DNA of 39,129 bases from Gemmatimonadota bacterium (GTDB taxonomy: Bacteria; Gemmatimonadota; Gemmatimonadetes; Gemmatimonadales; Gemmatimonadaceae): positions 6,774-45,902 of the forward strand of contig QHUA01000003.1 in the NCBI GenBank assembly GCA_003221805.1, given 5' to 3'. Below, one piece after another: positions 24,785 through 32,585 of the stretch; within the stretch, counting starts at the first letter, position 1, and every line of letters begins with the position of its first letter. The notes beneath the pieces were generated by a model that had not been told where the DNA came from, did no database searches, and was given only the letters and a program-made list of their open reading frames with translations. The position numbers were made by a program, and so were the translations under genes.

Positions 24785-26125
24785 TCAGTCCCACCAACCA
24801 TGCAGGTACCACGCATCATCCCGTGCATCTCGAAATAGCCACACCATCATCCCGTCGTCGGTGACACAGCGGAAGTATTCCCGTGCGTACGGCTCGGTCC
24901 ACTGCCCTCCCGAGACGCGATCCGGTCCGGCGGCGGACACCAGCGTCAACCACTCCTTGTCGCGGTACTGCACCGGCATCTGATGATCGCGGCGGCGCCC
25001 GGTCGTCACGGCGACGCGACGCGGCTCGGGCAATAATTGCAGCGTCAGACGCGGAGCAGCGGTCGCCTTCACCACTCGCTCCCTCAATTGAATCCTCGCC
25101 GAAGCCTGCGCCGGCTCCTGACTGATCCACTCCGTGCGACGATCGATCAGCGGATGCTGCGTGTTGCGCGGCGTCACCACTACCGCACCCTGGTCATCGA
25201 GCAGTTGCGCGATCGTTTCTTCCGCCGCTCGCGCCGTCGCGAATCCGCGGTCGAAAATGTCTCCCTGCCGCTCCACTTCGCCGGTGACGGCTTCGACACG
25301 CATCGTGATTCCGACAACGCCGTCGGGCAGAGTGATTCTTTCCAGGTGCGTGCGTATCAGCCGCATCCACGCCTTGTGACTCGCCGTCGATCGCGCCGGA
25401 CGGACCAGATGCTCGTAAGTCTCCTGATTCGCCAGCGAGAAACTCATCGTCATCTCGCGCGCGCACTGCCCGCGCGACTGCAGATCCGTCGTGATGTTGC
25501 CGACGAGCGCGTTGATGATGAAGACGAGCCGCTCCGGATCCTTGAGCGTGTAGTCCACCCAGTCGAGAGATGCCGACGGCAGCGACCGGGGCACGCTGGT
25601 GAAAATCCGGCGCGAATCATCCGCTCTCGACAATCTCCACAGACGCGCGCCCTCGGCGCCGAAACGAACTTCCACCGATTCGAGATCGAGCCTGGCCAAG
25701 TCGGCGCAGCACTCGATGCCGATGCCGTCGAGCAATGACGAGAGAGCGAGCGATGGCTCGAGAACACTGATCGGAAAGTGAGCCAGATAATCGCGCTCGG
25801 TGCCGTGGGCGATGTTGATGAAGCCACCCCTGCCATGGAGTGAAGCCACTTCGGCACTGATCGGAACGATGGAGATGGCAGACCTCACCTTCTCCACTCC
25901 CTTCTCGTGATAGACCTCGACCAGATCTCTCGCCAGTGGCTCGGCGCTCATCCCCCGCCCATCAGCCCAGACGACTCCTTTCGATCCGATCGTCACGCGC
26001 GGAGCTATCGTGAGAAGCGGCGCGACGAGCTCCTGCAGTAGCTCATTCTCGGGCGGGGCTTCGTCGAGAAGGGACAGGGTGGGAGGCGGGACGGCGGACG
26101 GAGTCCAAAGGCAGATGAAGCTCAT
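24785..26125 (-). CDS. imuB: ImuB-like inactive Y-family polymerase, mutasome subunit
   Basis: This 446-residue protein, counted from ATG 26125 (MSFICLWTP), matches ImuB in overall layout. The N-terminal two thirds is a divergent Y-family polymerase fold that lacks the catalytic Asp/Glu set, as expected for an ImuB adapter. The C-terminal part has the ImuB pattern LTLQLLPEPRRVAV, then WTEPYAREYFRC and WYLHGWWD at the end. ERQGDIFDRGF at about 285-295 contains QGDIF, a plausible beta-clamp-binding pentapeptide (compare QLDLF). ImuB bridges ImuA, DnaE2 and the sliding clamp. The TTG at 26149 lies in the -10 box and cannot be the start. It has its own mutasome-type promoter rather than sharing an operon with imuA. 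Confidence 0.88.
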   Translation of the reverse strand: MSFICLWTPSAVPPPTLSLLDEAPPENELLQELVAPLLTIAPRVTIGSKGVVWADGRGMSAEPLARDLVEVYHEKGVEKVRSAISIVPISAEVASLHGRGGFINIAHGTERDYLAHFPISVLEPSLALSSLLDGIGIECCADLARLDLESVEVRFGAEGARLWRLSRADDSRRIFTSVPRSLPSASLDWVDYTLKDPERLVFIINALVGNITTDLQSRGQCAREMTMSFSLANQETYEHLVRPARSTASHKAWMRLIRTHLERITLPDGVVGITMRVEAVTGEVERQGDIFDRGFATARAAEETIAQLLDDQGAVVVTPRNTQHPLIDRRTEWISQEPAQASARIQLRERVVKATAAPRLTLQLLPEPRRVAVTTGRRRDHQMPVQYRDKEWLTLVSAAGPDRVSGGQWTEPYAREYFRCVTDDGMMVWLFRDARDDAWYLHGWWD

Positions 26126-26148
26126 TTCGATACCAGTCGGGCAATCCA

Positions 26149-26177
26149 ACTATATACCGAAGATACCCCGAAAGCAA
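26149..26177 (-). promoter_or_regulatory. imuB promoter with direct-repeat operator
   Basis: On the minus strand TTGCTT (26177-26172) and TATAGT (26154-26149) are 17 bp apart. The spacer contains TTCGGG (26172-26167) and TTCGGT (26161-26156), 11 bp start to start. The expected transcription start near 26142 gives a leader of about 16 nt to ATG 26125. The -35 box lies in the T-rich tail of the preceding operon's terminator. Confidence 0.75.
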
Positions 26178-26214
26178 AGAAAACTAAAGACTACCAGCTG
26201 GGAGTCTTCAGTTT
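26172..26214 (-). terminator. Terminator of the ArsR/AHSA1 operon
   Basis: In minus-strand sense AAACTGAAGACT (26214-26203) pairs with AGTCTTTAGTTT (26192-26181), 11 of 12 bp, with the membrane-protein stop codon in the loop, followed by TCTTTGCTTT. The T-rich tail contains the TTGCTT -35 box of imuB. Confidence 0.7.
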
Positions 26215-26622
26215 GCTTTTCCCTTCGTAGATCTTCCCCCCAATCCAGGCGCAAGGTATCGAGACGAGAACGAGCGCGATCGGATACCAGTGGGGACCGA
26301 ACGCCGGTCCCTTGTTCCACGTCGCAACGGTGGCTACGGTACTGACGAGAACGCCAAGGACACCGAGGTAAAGCGCATGCGTCATTGGCCGATTGGGCGC
26401 GAGTCGGGCCGTGACGTAACAGCCAATGATGCTGGCGATCACACGGTAAGTCGTCGCCCAGGCGAACAATCCGTCGCTCATCCCCTGGCCATAGGGCGGG
26501 AAGACGCCGGTCACGTGCATGACGGCGTCCATCCCCATTGAGAGAATGACGATGACGATGAAGCCGGCGAGCACCGCCCACACACTTCTGCTTTTGCTCG
26601 GTCGCGTCTCGGTTCCGTTCAT
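26191..26622 (-). CDS. Four-helix membrane protein in ArsR/AHSA1 operon
   Basis: This 143-residue protein has a polar N-terminus (MNGTETRPSKSRS), then four predicted helices: about 14-34 (VWAVLAGFIVIVILSMGMDA), 55-75 (WATTYRVIASIIGCYVTARL), 83-101 (ALYLGVLGVLVSTVATVAT) and 108-128 (GPHWYPIALVLVSIPCAWIG). It overlaps the AHSA1-gene stop codon by ATGA, so it is coupled to it and under the same ArsR-type control. I do not assign a function. Transcription ends in a hairpin overlapping its stop codon. Confidence 0.75.
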   Translation of the reverse strand: MNGTETRPSKSRSVWAVLAGFIVIVILSMGMDAVMHVTGVFPPYGQGMSDGLFAWATTYRVIASIIGCYVTARLAPNRPMTHALYLGVLGVLVSTVATVATWNKGPAFGPHWYPIALVLVSIPCAWIGGKIYEGKSKLKTPSW

Positions 26623-27134
26623 GACTTGGCCCCGGCTTTCGCTCGCTCCTTGGTCGACATCGTCGACAGGATTTCGGCGAGCTTGTTGTAGCTCTGAGCG
26701 ACGCCGCTTTCCATCGGGCTCTTGAGTACGCCATCACGGGTCTGCTTCGATACGTAAAGGATCGTTTGCGTCAGCGTCGTCTTGCCGCCACGCTCGACGA
26801 ACGTCACGGTGTCGAGCCCTTCGCCCTCGTACCATGGGGAGTCGAACTTCTCCGTGTTGACGATTCGTTGGTTGGGAACGATCTCCTTATAGACGCCACC
26901 CATTCCCATCTCGGCACCCTCTTTCCGCCAGACGAAGCGGAAACGACCGCCGACGCGCAAGTCGATCTCACACACCGGAAGCGTCCAGCCGCCAAACACT
27001 CCAAGCCAACGTTTGAGCAGCTCGGGCCTGGTGAAAGCGTCGTAAACCTGGTTACGCGGCGCGTTGAAGACACGCGTCATCATGATCTCGCGGTCTCCCT
27101 TCGCTTCGACTTTCAGAGTTCCATCGTTCGACAT
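26619..27134 (-). CDS. AHSA1/SRPBCC-domain protein
   Basis: This 171-residue protein has the Bet v1-like fold of AHSA1-type proteins: IMMTRVFNAPRNQVYDAFTR near 17-36, then LLKRWLGVFGGWTLPVCEID, DLRVGGRFRFVW and TVTFVERGGKTTLTQTILY. These small-ligand-binding or stress-linked proteins are very often encoded next to an ArsR regulator, exactly as here; the ligand is generally unknown. ATG 27134 has a good AAAGGAGA ribosome binding site and lies 12 nt after the arsR-type gene. The C-terminus (STKERAKAGAKS) is a short basic tail. Confidence 0.88.
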   Translation of the reverse strand: MSNDGTLKVEAKGDREIMMTRVFNAPRNQVYDAFTRPELLKRWLGVFGGWTLPVCEIDLRVGGRFRFVWRKEGAEMGMGGVYKEIVPNQRIVNTEKFDSPWYEGEGLDTVTFVERGGKTTLTQTILYVSKQTRDGVLKSPMESGVAQSYNKLAEILSTMSTKERAKAGAKS

Positions 27135-27146
27135 TGGTATTCTCCT

Positions 27147-27497
27147 TTAGCGTTTTTGTATGCGCTTCTTCGTGGCTTTCATTTCCTCGAGGAGCTCGTC
27201 GAGATTTCGAAAGCTCCCCTCCCAGAACCGGCGATAGTTCTCCAGCCACCGCGTTGCTTCGGCCAGGGGCTTGGGCTCGATCCGTGACGGCCGGCGTTGC
27301 GCGTCCCGCCCGCGCGAGATCAGACCGGCCCGCTCGAGAACCTTGAGGTGCTTCGAGACCGCGGGCTGGCTGATGTTGAACGGCCTCGCCAGATCATTGA
27401 CCGACGCTTCGCCGGTGGCGAGACGCGCCAGGATGGCCCGCCGGGTGGGGTCGGCGAGAGCGGTGAAGGTCGCGTTCAGTCGATCAGAGTGCGTCAT
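27147..27497 (-). CDS. ArsR-family transcriptional repressor
   Basis: This 116-residue winged-helix regulator begins DRLNATFTALADPTRRAILA, typical of the ArsR subgroup paired with AHSA1 proteins. The helix-turn-helix covers about residues 32-60 (SVNDLARPFNISQPAVSKHL), followed by the wing RGRDAQRRPSRIE. No metal-binding Cys motif is present, so a metal inducer is unlikely. It heads the operon 27497-26191. Two tandem 12-bp palindromes overlap its promoter, which points to autorepression of the whole operon. Confidence 0.92.
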   Translation of the reverse strand: MTHSDRLNATFTALADPTRRAILARLATGEASVNDLARPFNISQPAVSKHLKVLERAGLISRGRDAQRRPSRIEPKPLAEATRWLENYRRFWEGSFRNLDELLEEMKATKKRIQKR

Positions 27498-27501
27498 GTA
27501 T

Positions 27502-27557
27502 AACCGTATGGTTGTAGAACCTAAGGGTTATATATAAGCCACGACCGCGTTCGTCAA
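27502..27557 (-). promoter_or_regulatory. arsR-type promoter with two tandem palindromic operators
   Basis: On the minus strand TTGACG (27557-27552) and TATATA (27534-27529) are 17 bp apart. Two palindromes of the form AACC-N4-GGTT follow: AACCCTTAGGTT (27529-27518) across the transcription start and AACCATACGGTT (27513-27502) just downstream, 16 bp centre to centre. Binding there would block initiation. The leader to ATG 27497 is about 25 nt. Confidence 0.75.
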
Positions 27558-27604
27558 GGGGTCCGTTGGGAAAAGGCACGGCACCCCCGCCTTCGGCAGC
27601 CGTT

Positions 27605-27610
27605 TAGATT
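27605..27610 (+). promoter_or_regulatory. Candidate -10 box of the DinB-like gene
   Basis: TAGATT lies 6 nt before GTG 27617, so the message could be leaderless. No convincing -35 box was found at the usual distance. Confidence 0.3.
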
Positions 27611-27616
27611 TCATGG

Positions 27617-28156
27617 GTGCACGCGCGATTAGCCGAGACGATGAGCTTCGTCGAAGAAAAGCGCCACGAACTGCTCAAAAGCTTTGAGGGCGTCGACGGT
27701 GAAAAACTTTGCCGGCGCACGGTCCCCGATAGCTGGTCGGTTGCCGAGATCCTTGAGCACTTGCGGATGGTCGAAACAGGCGTTGCGCGCCTGGTCACCA
27801 AACGCGCCGGTCAGGCAAGAGCGGCCGGACTGCCCAGCGAGAAAGAGACGTCGTCGGTGATGTCATCCTTTGACAAGCACGCTGCTTACCTGGATGCCAC
27901 AGTGCTCAAGTCCCCTATCATGGTGCAACCGCGTGCTGACATCGACATCAATGAGGCGCTCGAAGGCCTCGAAAGCTCGCGCGAGGCTTTACGCGCCGCG
28001 GTCGTAACCGCCGACGGTCTGGCTCTGGGCGAGATCAAACACACCCACGTCGTCCTCGGCGAGCTCGATCTCTACCAGTGGCTGATCTTCGTCGGCCAAC
28101 ACGAAAGCCGGCACAAGAAGCAGATCGAGCGTACACTCCAATCCATACCTGAATGA
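27617..28156 (+). CDS. DinB/YfiT-like putative metal-dependent protein
   Basis: This 179-residue protein fits the DinB-like four-helix-bundle superfamily: FVEEKRHELLKSFEGVDGEK at the N-terminus, then PDSWSVAEILEHLRMVETGV with the first conserved His, and HTHVVLGELDLYQWLIFVGQ followed by HESRHKKQIERT with the remaining His residues expected to bind a metal. Members include thiol transferases and hydrolases acting with low-molecular-weight thiols; the substrate is unknown. GTG 27617 gives the full first helix; ATG 27641 would remove eight residues. The stop overlaps the DUF411 start by ATGA. The name DinB refers to a Bacillus damage-inducible gene and does not imply a polymerase. Confidence 0.82.
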   Translation: MHARLAETMSFVEEKRHELLKSFEGVDGEKLCRRTVPDSWSVAEILEHLRMVETGVARLVTKRAGQARAAGLPSEKETSSVMSSFDKHAAYLDATVLKSPIMVQPRADIDINEALEGLESSREALRAAVVTADGLALGEIKHTHVVLGELDLYQWLIFVGQHESRHKKQIERTLQSIPE

Positions 28157-28623
28157 AATCTTCAACGAGACTGGTCGCGCTCGTCGCGGCCTTGAGCACC
28201 CTTGCCCTCACCACCGCCGCGGTTCGTGACATCCGAGCCGGCGACGCGACCAGGAAGCCCACGATCACCGTCTACAAGGATCCCAGCTGCGGCTGCTGCA
28301 AGAACTGGATTCTGTATCTGACCCGGCACGGCTACACCGTCGTCGCCAAGGACACGCCGGACATGCCGGGCGTCAAGCGGACGCTGGGAGTACCCGCGGG
28401 ACTGACCGCCTGTCACACCGGCGTCGTGAACGGTTATCTGATCGAGGGCCATGTGTCAGCCGAGGACATCGACCGTCTGCTGGCGCAAAAGCCGAAGATC
28501 GCGGGCCTGGCGGTGCCCGGAATGCCGGCGAGCTCGCCCGGAATGGACGGCCCGCGAACCAAGGGCTACCAAGTCCTCGCCTTCGACAAGAACGGCAAGA
28601 CGACGGTCTTTGCGACCCACTGA
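28153..28623 (+). CDS. DUF411 metal-binding exported protein
   Basis: This 156-residue protein has a signal peptide (MKSSTRLVALVAALSTLALT, cleavage near residue 23-30). The mature domain is DUF411: YKDPSCGCCKNW with cysteines at 46, 48 and 49, then LGVPAGLTACHTGVVNGYLI with Cys87 and His88, EGHVSAEDI with His100, and LAVPGMPASSPGM near the end. DUF411 proteins are thioredoxin-like and often linked with copper handling in the periplasm, which suits the Cys/His/Met-rich motifs. It is translationally coupled to the DinB-like gene. No other copper gene is in the window. Confidence 0.9.
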   Translation: MKSSTRLVALVAALSTLALTTAAVRDIRAGDATRKPTITVYKDPSCGCCKNWILYLTRHGYTVVAKDTPDMPGVKRTLGVPAGLTACHTGVVNGYLIEGHVSAEDIDRLLAQKPKIAGLAVPGMPASSPGMDGPRTKGYQVLAFDKNGKTTVFATH

Positions 28624-28673
28624 CGGTGCCTTAGACGGCTCTTAGCGGGGAACCTCCGACAGGCATGGAACAC

Positions 28674-28702
28674 TTGCGGGGTGGTGGATGTTTATATATA
28701 CA
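28674..28702 (+). promoter_or_regulatory. Promoter of the GNAT gene
   Basis: TTGCGG (28674-28679) and TATACA (28697-28702) are 17 bp apart. The -10 box ends 6 nt before ATG 28709, so the transcript probably begins at or near the start codon. Confidence 0.5.
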
Positions 28703-28708
28703 TTCGCC

Positions 28709-29284
28709 ATGCATAATTCCCCAAGCGCAGCCCGGCCTCTAAGCGTCGCCAAGACTGTCACCGCGTCATCGACGACGGTGAGGCGTGCCGTGCGCGCTGA
28801 CGCCGGACAGATTCTCGAGCTGGTGAATCCGTACGCTGCTCAGGGATTGATGCTGCCGAGGACGCTGGATCAGATCGCCTCGCGCATCGACAGCTACGTC
28901 GTCGCAGCCGATGCGGGCGGGCGGGTGATCGCCTGTGCCGCGCTCGAGGAGTATTCGCCGTCTTTGGCCGAAGTTTCGTCGGTCGCGGTGGCCCCTGCGC
29001 ACCATGGCAATGGGCTCGGGACTCAAGTAGTGCTGGGCGTCGAGCGAGTCGCTCGCTCGAGGGACATCGAGGAGCTGTTTGCCCTGAGTCTCACCGACCA
29101 GTTCTTTCTCTCGCTTTCCTACAAGCCAACGACGATTTCACGGTACCCGGAGAAGCTAGCGCGCTACGACGCGCTATCGCGTTCGGGCGTCGATATCGTT
29201 CCCAAGCGTTGTTTCCAGAAGACCCTTGGGAAGGAGTGGAATCCGCCGCGACTAGTATCTCGGCGTAGGGCGCGCGGCGCCTAG
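28709..29284 (+). CDS. GNAT acetyltransferase, N-acetylglutamate-synthase-like
   Basis: This 191-residue GNAT protein counts from ATG 28709 (MHNSPSAARPL); ATG 28688 lies in the spacer of the promoter. Residues 25-110 hold VRRAVRADAGQILELVNPYA, QGLMLPRTLDQI and SLAEVSSVAVAPAHHGNGLG, the last containing the acetyl-CoA loop. This pattern is that of the short single-domain N-acetylglutamate synthases (ArgA of the mycobacterial type). The end (RYPEKLARYDALSRSGVDIV) replaces the more Cys-rich C-terminus that I expect in that family, so an arginine-biosynthesis role is probable but not certain. The stop codon is the first part of a long hairpin. Confidence 0.8.
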   Translation: MHNSPSAARPLSVAKTVTASSTTVRRAVRADAGQILELVNPYAAQGLMLPRTLDQIASRIDSYVVAADAGGRVIACAALEEYSPSLAEVSSVAVAPAHHGNGLGTQVVLGVERVARSRDIEELFALSLTDQFFLSLSYKPTTISRYPEKLARYDALSRSGVDIVPKRCFQKTLGKEWNPPRLVSRRRARGA

Positions 29285-29400
29285 TTCGCGAATACAAAAA
29301 CTAAAGCGGGGAGCAGTAAGCTTTGTCAGCTAAGTGCTCGGAGCTAAGCTCCGAGCTCTGAGGCTGACTAGGCTTAAAGCTCCCCGCTTTTGTATTGAAC
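29284..29400. terminator. Long multi-stem hairpin between convergent genes
   Basis: Nested perfect stems: GTTC/GAAC (29284-29287 with 29397-29400), AATACAAAA/TTTTGTATT (29291-29299 with 29388-29396), GCGGGGAGC/GCTCCCCGC (29306-29314 with 29379-29387), AAGC/GCTT (29318-29321 with 29372-29375), GTCAGC/GCTGAC (29325-29330 with 29363-29368) and GCTCGGAGC/GCTCCGAGC (29336-29344 with 29348-29356) around a TAA loop. GC-rich stem followed by TTTTGTATT on either strand suits a bidirectional terminator, but it is far larger and more regular than usual; a structured RNA or mobile hairpin element is possible. Confidence 0.8.
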
Positions 29401-29438
29401 CAAGCCCGATCGTGCCAAGATCAACTGGCCGCCTTGAC

Positions 29439-30704
29439 TTAGCGCTCGACGATATCCTGGAGCGCCTGCCGTATCGCCGGATCAGAGTTTCGTGACAGCG
29501 CGGAGATCGCCCGGCGTTTGAGCTGGTAGTTCTGCTCGTTGCGCGCGATCCACACCAACTTGTCCGTCGCTGCCTTGTCGGCAAGCCGTGAGTAGATACC
29601 GATAAGCGTGCTGCGCAGCTGAGTATCCTGAGTGGGATCGTAAAGCGCGAGCAGTGTCGGCGTCGTCGCGCCGGAGCGGGACAGGTACTCGAGAGCCCGG
29701 CGGCGATTCTCCGGCGGTTGTTTGTCGTCGCGGACGATCCCCATCAGCCATTGGACATTCTCGGTCCCCCCAAGATCTGCGACCGACGCCAGCACCGCAT
29801 CGCGCGAGCGATCGCCGGTGAGGCGCGGATACTGAGAGCGAATCAGATTCGCGTCCTGTCCGGTCACGTAGTTACGGCCAAGCCCGCGGATCGCTACCGC
29901 GAGCAGCTCGTCGGGAAGATCCGTTCTTTGAACGGTCGAACGCAGGAATTGACGCGCGCGCGGATCACCGGAGTTCGCGAGCACCCGCATGCTCTCGCGT
30001 CCGACCCACGAAGTTGTATTGCTGTTGGCGAGTTGGACGAGAGATGGGATTCCGGCGCCGTGATCGAGACGCGATAGCACCGACAGTGCCTGCGTCCGTA
30101 CCTGCTGCGCATCGTTCTCGTTGGTAGCAATCTGCAGAAGCGCCGCGCCGACCCGATCGAGCTGGCGTGAGTCGCTCTTCGCCAGACCCCAGAGCGCCGC
30201 CCGCCGCGTCTCGAGCGGCCTCGTCTGATCTCGTCCGATATCGAGCAGGCGTGAAGTCACTTCGACGCTATCACCAAGCAGCGCGGCGGAAATCGCATCG
30301 CGACCAACGCGACCATCGGCGCGAGCGGCGACAGTGAGGAGATAATCCGCGGCTTCGGCCGGGGCGACTGTCCCAAGGTCGGTCACGCCGGCATCGACGG
30401 TTCCAACTCCGACGTACATGCGAAGCGCAACGACGTTGCGATCAGCGAGATCGAGCACGACGCGAACCGGGCCCGTCTGACATTGCTCCGTCGACGAGCT
30501 CGAGTAGAACCCGTAGAAATTCCCGGGACCAGTCGAGATGTATGTGCGTCCGTCACCGCACACGCCCGGCCGCGCCTTGTAGCTGAATTGCACCGAACGA
30601 TCCGACGCCGACGCGATGCGGCTGGCGAGCGTCTGCGCGCCCGATACCGAGTTGACCGCGAGGAGCGCGAGAACGGTCGCCGTCGCGACACGGAGTTTGG
30701 TCAT
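29439..30704 (-). CDS. Exported HEAT-repeat protein (second of a tandem pair)
   Basis: This 421-residue protein has a signal peptide (MTKLRVATATVLALLAVNSV, cleavage near 23). A unique segment (about 25-115) with two cysteines (GVCGDGRTY, STEQCQTG) precedes the repeats. From about 130 to the end it is built of HEAT-like helical repeats, for example VRTQALSVLSRLDHGAGIPS and PENRRRALEYLSRSG. The C-terminus (RRAISALSRNSDPAIRQALQ) closely parallels that of the upstream gene (RRYAISALSRKNDPRTKKLL), so the two arose by duplication. It overlaps the upstream stop codon by ATGA. Probably a periplasmic protein-binding scaffold; the partner is unknown. Confidence 0.83.
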   Translation of the reverse strand: MTKLRVATATVLALLAVNSVSGAQTLASRIASASDRSVQFSYKARPGVCGDGRTYISTGPGNFYGFYSSSSTEQCQTGPVRVVLDLADRNVVALRMYVGVGTVDAGVTDLGTVAPAEAADYLLTVAARADGRVGRDAISAALLGDSVEVTSRLLDIGRDQTRPLETRRAALWGLAKSDSRQLDRVGAALLQIATNENDAQQVRTQALSVLSRLDHGAGIPSLVQLANSNTTSWVGRESMRVLANSGDPRARQFLRSTVQRTDLPDELLAVAIRGLGRNYVTGQDANLIRSQYPRLTGDRSRDAVLASVADLGGTENVQWLMGIVRDDKQPPENRRRALEYLSRSGATTPTLLALYDPTQDTQLRSTLIGIYSRLADKAATDKLVWIARNEQNYQLKRRAISALSRNSDPAIRQALQDIVER

Positions 30705-32572
30705 TTGTCGATGATCTCCAGTAGAAGCTTCTTGGTTCGCGGATCGTTCTTGCGCGAGAGCGCGGAAATCGCGTAGCGCCTCATGTCGGGATCGGTTCCA
30801 TTGCGCGCGATCTCGAGGAGCTTGTCAGTTGCCTGCGGCTCGTCGCGACGCGAGTACAACGCGATCAGCTGCTCCCGCAGCTGCCGGCTGTCGGCGACGT
30901 CGTACATCTTCGTCAGATCCGCGATCGGAATCGTCGAGCGGCCGGCATAACGCAAGGCGCTGGCGCGCACTTCCGACGGCTCGTTCTGGTTTCGCGCGAT
31001 CGAGAGCAGCCACTGATCGTTGTCGTTACCGCCAATGCGGGCGGCCGCACGAACTGCGGCGGCCTTGAGACGAGGGGATTCGAGCTTCGGGTAGATCGAC
31101 CGGATGTAGGCGTTGTCGGGCGTGTGCTCGGCGTCGACACTCGACAGCGCGGTCATGCGCAGGCTTTCAGGGATGTCGTTTCTCTCGATGATGTTGCGCA
31201 GGCTCTGGCGGGCGCGTGGATTGTCGCTCCTGCCCAGCGCCTCGATGGCAGCGCGCTGCAGCTGCTCGTTGCCGGGGGTGCGTGCCATTTCTTCGATGGT
31301 GGCGACCGGCTGGTCGCCCGGCATCGCCGCGAGGAAACGCAGCGCGTCGGCGCGTACCCTGATATCGGGGTCGTTACGAGCAGCGCCCATCACCAGATTC
31401 CTTGCTTCGTCGTCGGTGCGGCGACCAAGGATGTAGACCGCCGCGCGACGGAGGGTCGCCGAGCAGTCGTCGCGACGGGCGAGCAGGCGAGCCAGAATTG
31501 GCGTCGTCGACTCGGGATCGGTTTGACCGAGTGAGTTCAATGCCTCGACGCGGACGGCCAGATCTTCGCGATCACATGAAGCGCCGGGTTGCGTAGCCGC
31601 CTGATTTAGGGCTTTTCGCGCGTCGCCATCTCCCTGCGCGGCGAGAGCGGCCCGGATGCGGGTCGCCAGGACGGGCGCATCGGTCTTGAGCGAGGCGAGG
31701 CGATAGTTGGCCCCGGTATCCTGGAGCGTCGCCAGAGCAGTCCGCAGATCGTTGCTGCCACCGATGCGATAGAGAGCGAAGGCCTTCCAGTACCGGGCGT
31801 CTGCCGCGTAAGCCGAATTCGGAAATCTCTGCGTGATGTCGCCGAAGAGTTCGGCCGCGCGCCGATATTCTCCGCGGTTCAGCGCCTCACGAGCGAGACG
31901 ATAAAGAGAATCGGCGGGGTCCGACTGACTATAGGACTCTGGTGGATTGCTCGTGATTCCGCCGAACTGGCGCTCGAACGGAGACAGTCCCTGCACGCGT
32001 GCGAACGCGTCCTTGCTGAACGCGATCGCCGGTGCGATCGGCGCCAGTTCCATCGCGCCGAGTGGCGCCATCATTGGCTCCATCGGCGGCAGCGGCGCCA
32101 TCTCCGGCATTGGAGTCATCTCGGGCATCGGCGGCATCTCTGGCATCGGCGCCAATTCCGGCAGCGGTGGGAGGTCGGGCACCGGTGGCACGGTCGGCAT
32201 CGCGAAGTCGAAGTCAATGTCCGGCATCGATTCCCAAACGCGATCCATTGCCAGCGCGGCGGGCGCGAGGTCGAAGTCCATGTCTGGCATCTCGATCGGT
32301 GGAATCGGCGGGATCGGCGGGATCGGCGTAACTAGATCGAAGTCCATGTCCTTCAGCGCGTCGAGACGATCCTCGAGGTCGAGGAGATCCGATCGCCACA
32401 CTTTGGGCAGCAGTGGCGCTCGCTTCGCTTTGGGGGCGGGAGTCGGTTGCACCGGTTTGACTTCCGGCGAAGGCGGCGCGGGAACTGGTGCCGGCTCCGG
32501 CGTCGGATTCTGCGCTCCACTGGAGAGAGCGCTGGCAGCCAGTGCGACGGCGATGAAAGTTGCTCTGATCAT
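30701..32572 (-). CDS. Exported Pro/Met-repeat, TPR and HEAT-repeat protein
   Basis: This 623-residue protein counts from ATG 32572 (MIRATFIAVALAASALSSGA), a clear signal peptide with a GGGAAGG-type ribosome binding site. A Pro-rich stretch follows (about 22-55), then an unusual region (about 70-200) with repeated MDFDL/DIDFDF units, IPPIPPIPPI and MPEMxPMPEM runs. Next comes a TPR-like pair (ALNRGEYRRAAELFGDITQR and ARYWKAFALYRIG) similar to the end of YbgF/CpoB proteins. HEAT repeats fill the C-terminal half (for example LRRAAVYILGRRTDDEARNL). The gene lies 13 nt after the anti-sigma candidate and is coupled to its paralogue downstream. Likely a periplasmic scaffold or sensor in the ECF signalling operon; the role is inferred from context. 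Confidence 0.8.
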   Translation of the reverse strand: MIRATFIAVALAASALSSGAQNPTPEPAPVPAPPSPEVKPVQPTPAPKAKRAPLLPKVWRSDLLDLEDRLDALKDMDFDLVTPIPPIPPIPPIEMPDMDFDLAPAALAMDRVWESMPDIDFDFAMPTVPPVPDLPPLPELAPMPEMPPMPEMTPMPEMAPLPPMEPMMAPLGAMELAPIAPAIAFSKDAFARVQGLSPFERQFGGITSNPPESYSQSDPADSLYRLAREALNRGEYRRAAELFGDITQRFPNSAYAADARYWKAFALYRIGGSNDLRTALATLQDTGANYRLASLKTDAPVLATRIRAALAAQGDGDARKALNQAATQPGASCDREDLAVRVEALNSLGQTDPESTTPILARLLARRDDCSATLRRAAVYILGRRTDDEARNLVMGAARNDPDIRVRADALRFLAAMPGDQPVATIEEMARTPGNEQLQRAAIEALGRSDNPRARQSLRNIIERNDIPESLRMTALSSVDAEHTPDNAYIRSIYPKLESPRLKAAAVRAAARIGGNDNDQWLLSIARNQNEPSEVRASALRYAGRSTIPIADLTKMYDVADSRQLREQLIALYSRRDEPQATDKLLEIARNGTDPDMRRYAISALSRKNDPRTKKLLLEIIDK

Positions 32573-32585
32573 CCTTCCCCTTCCC

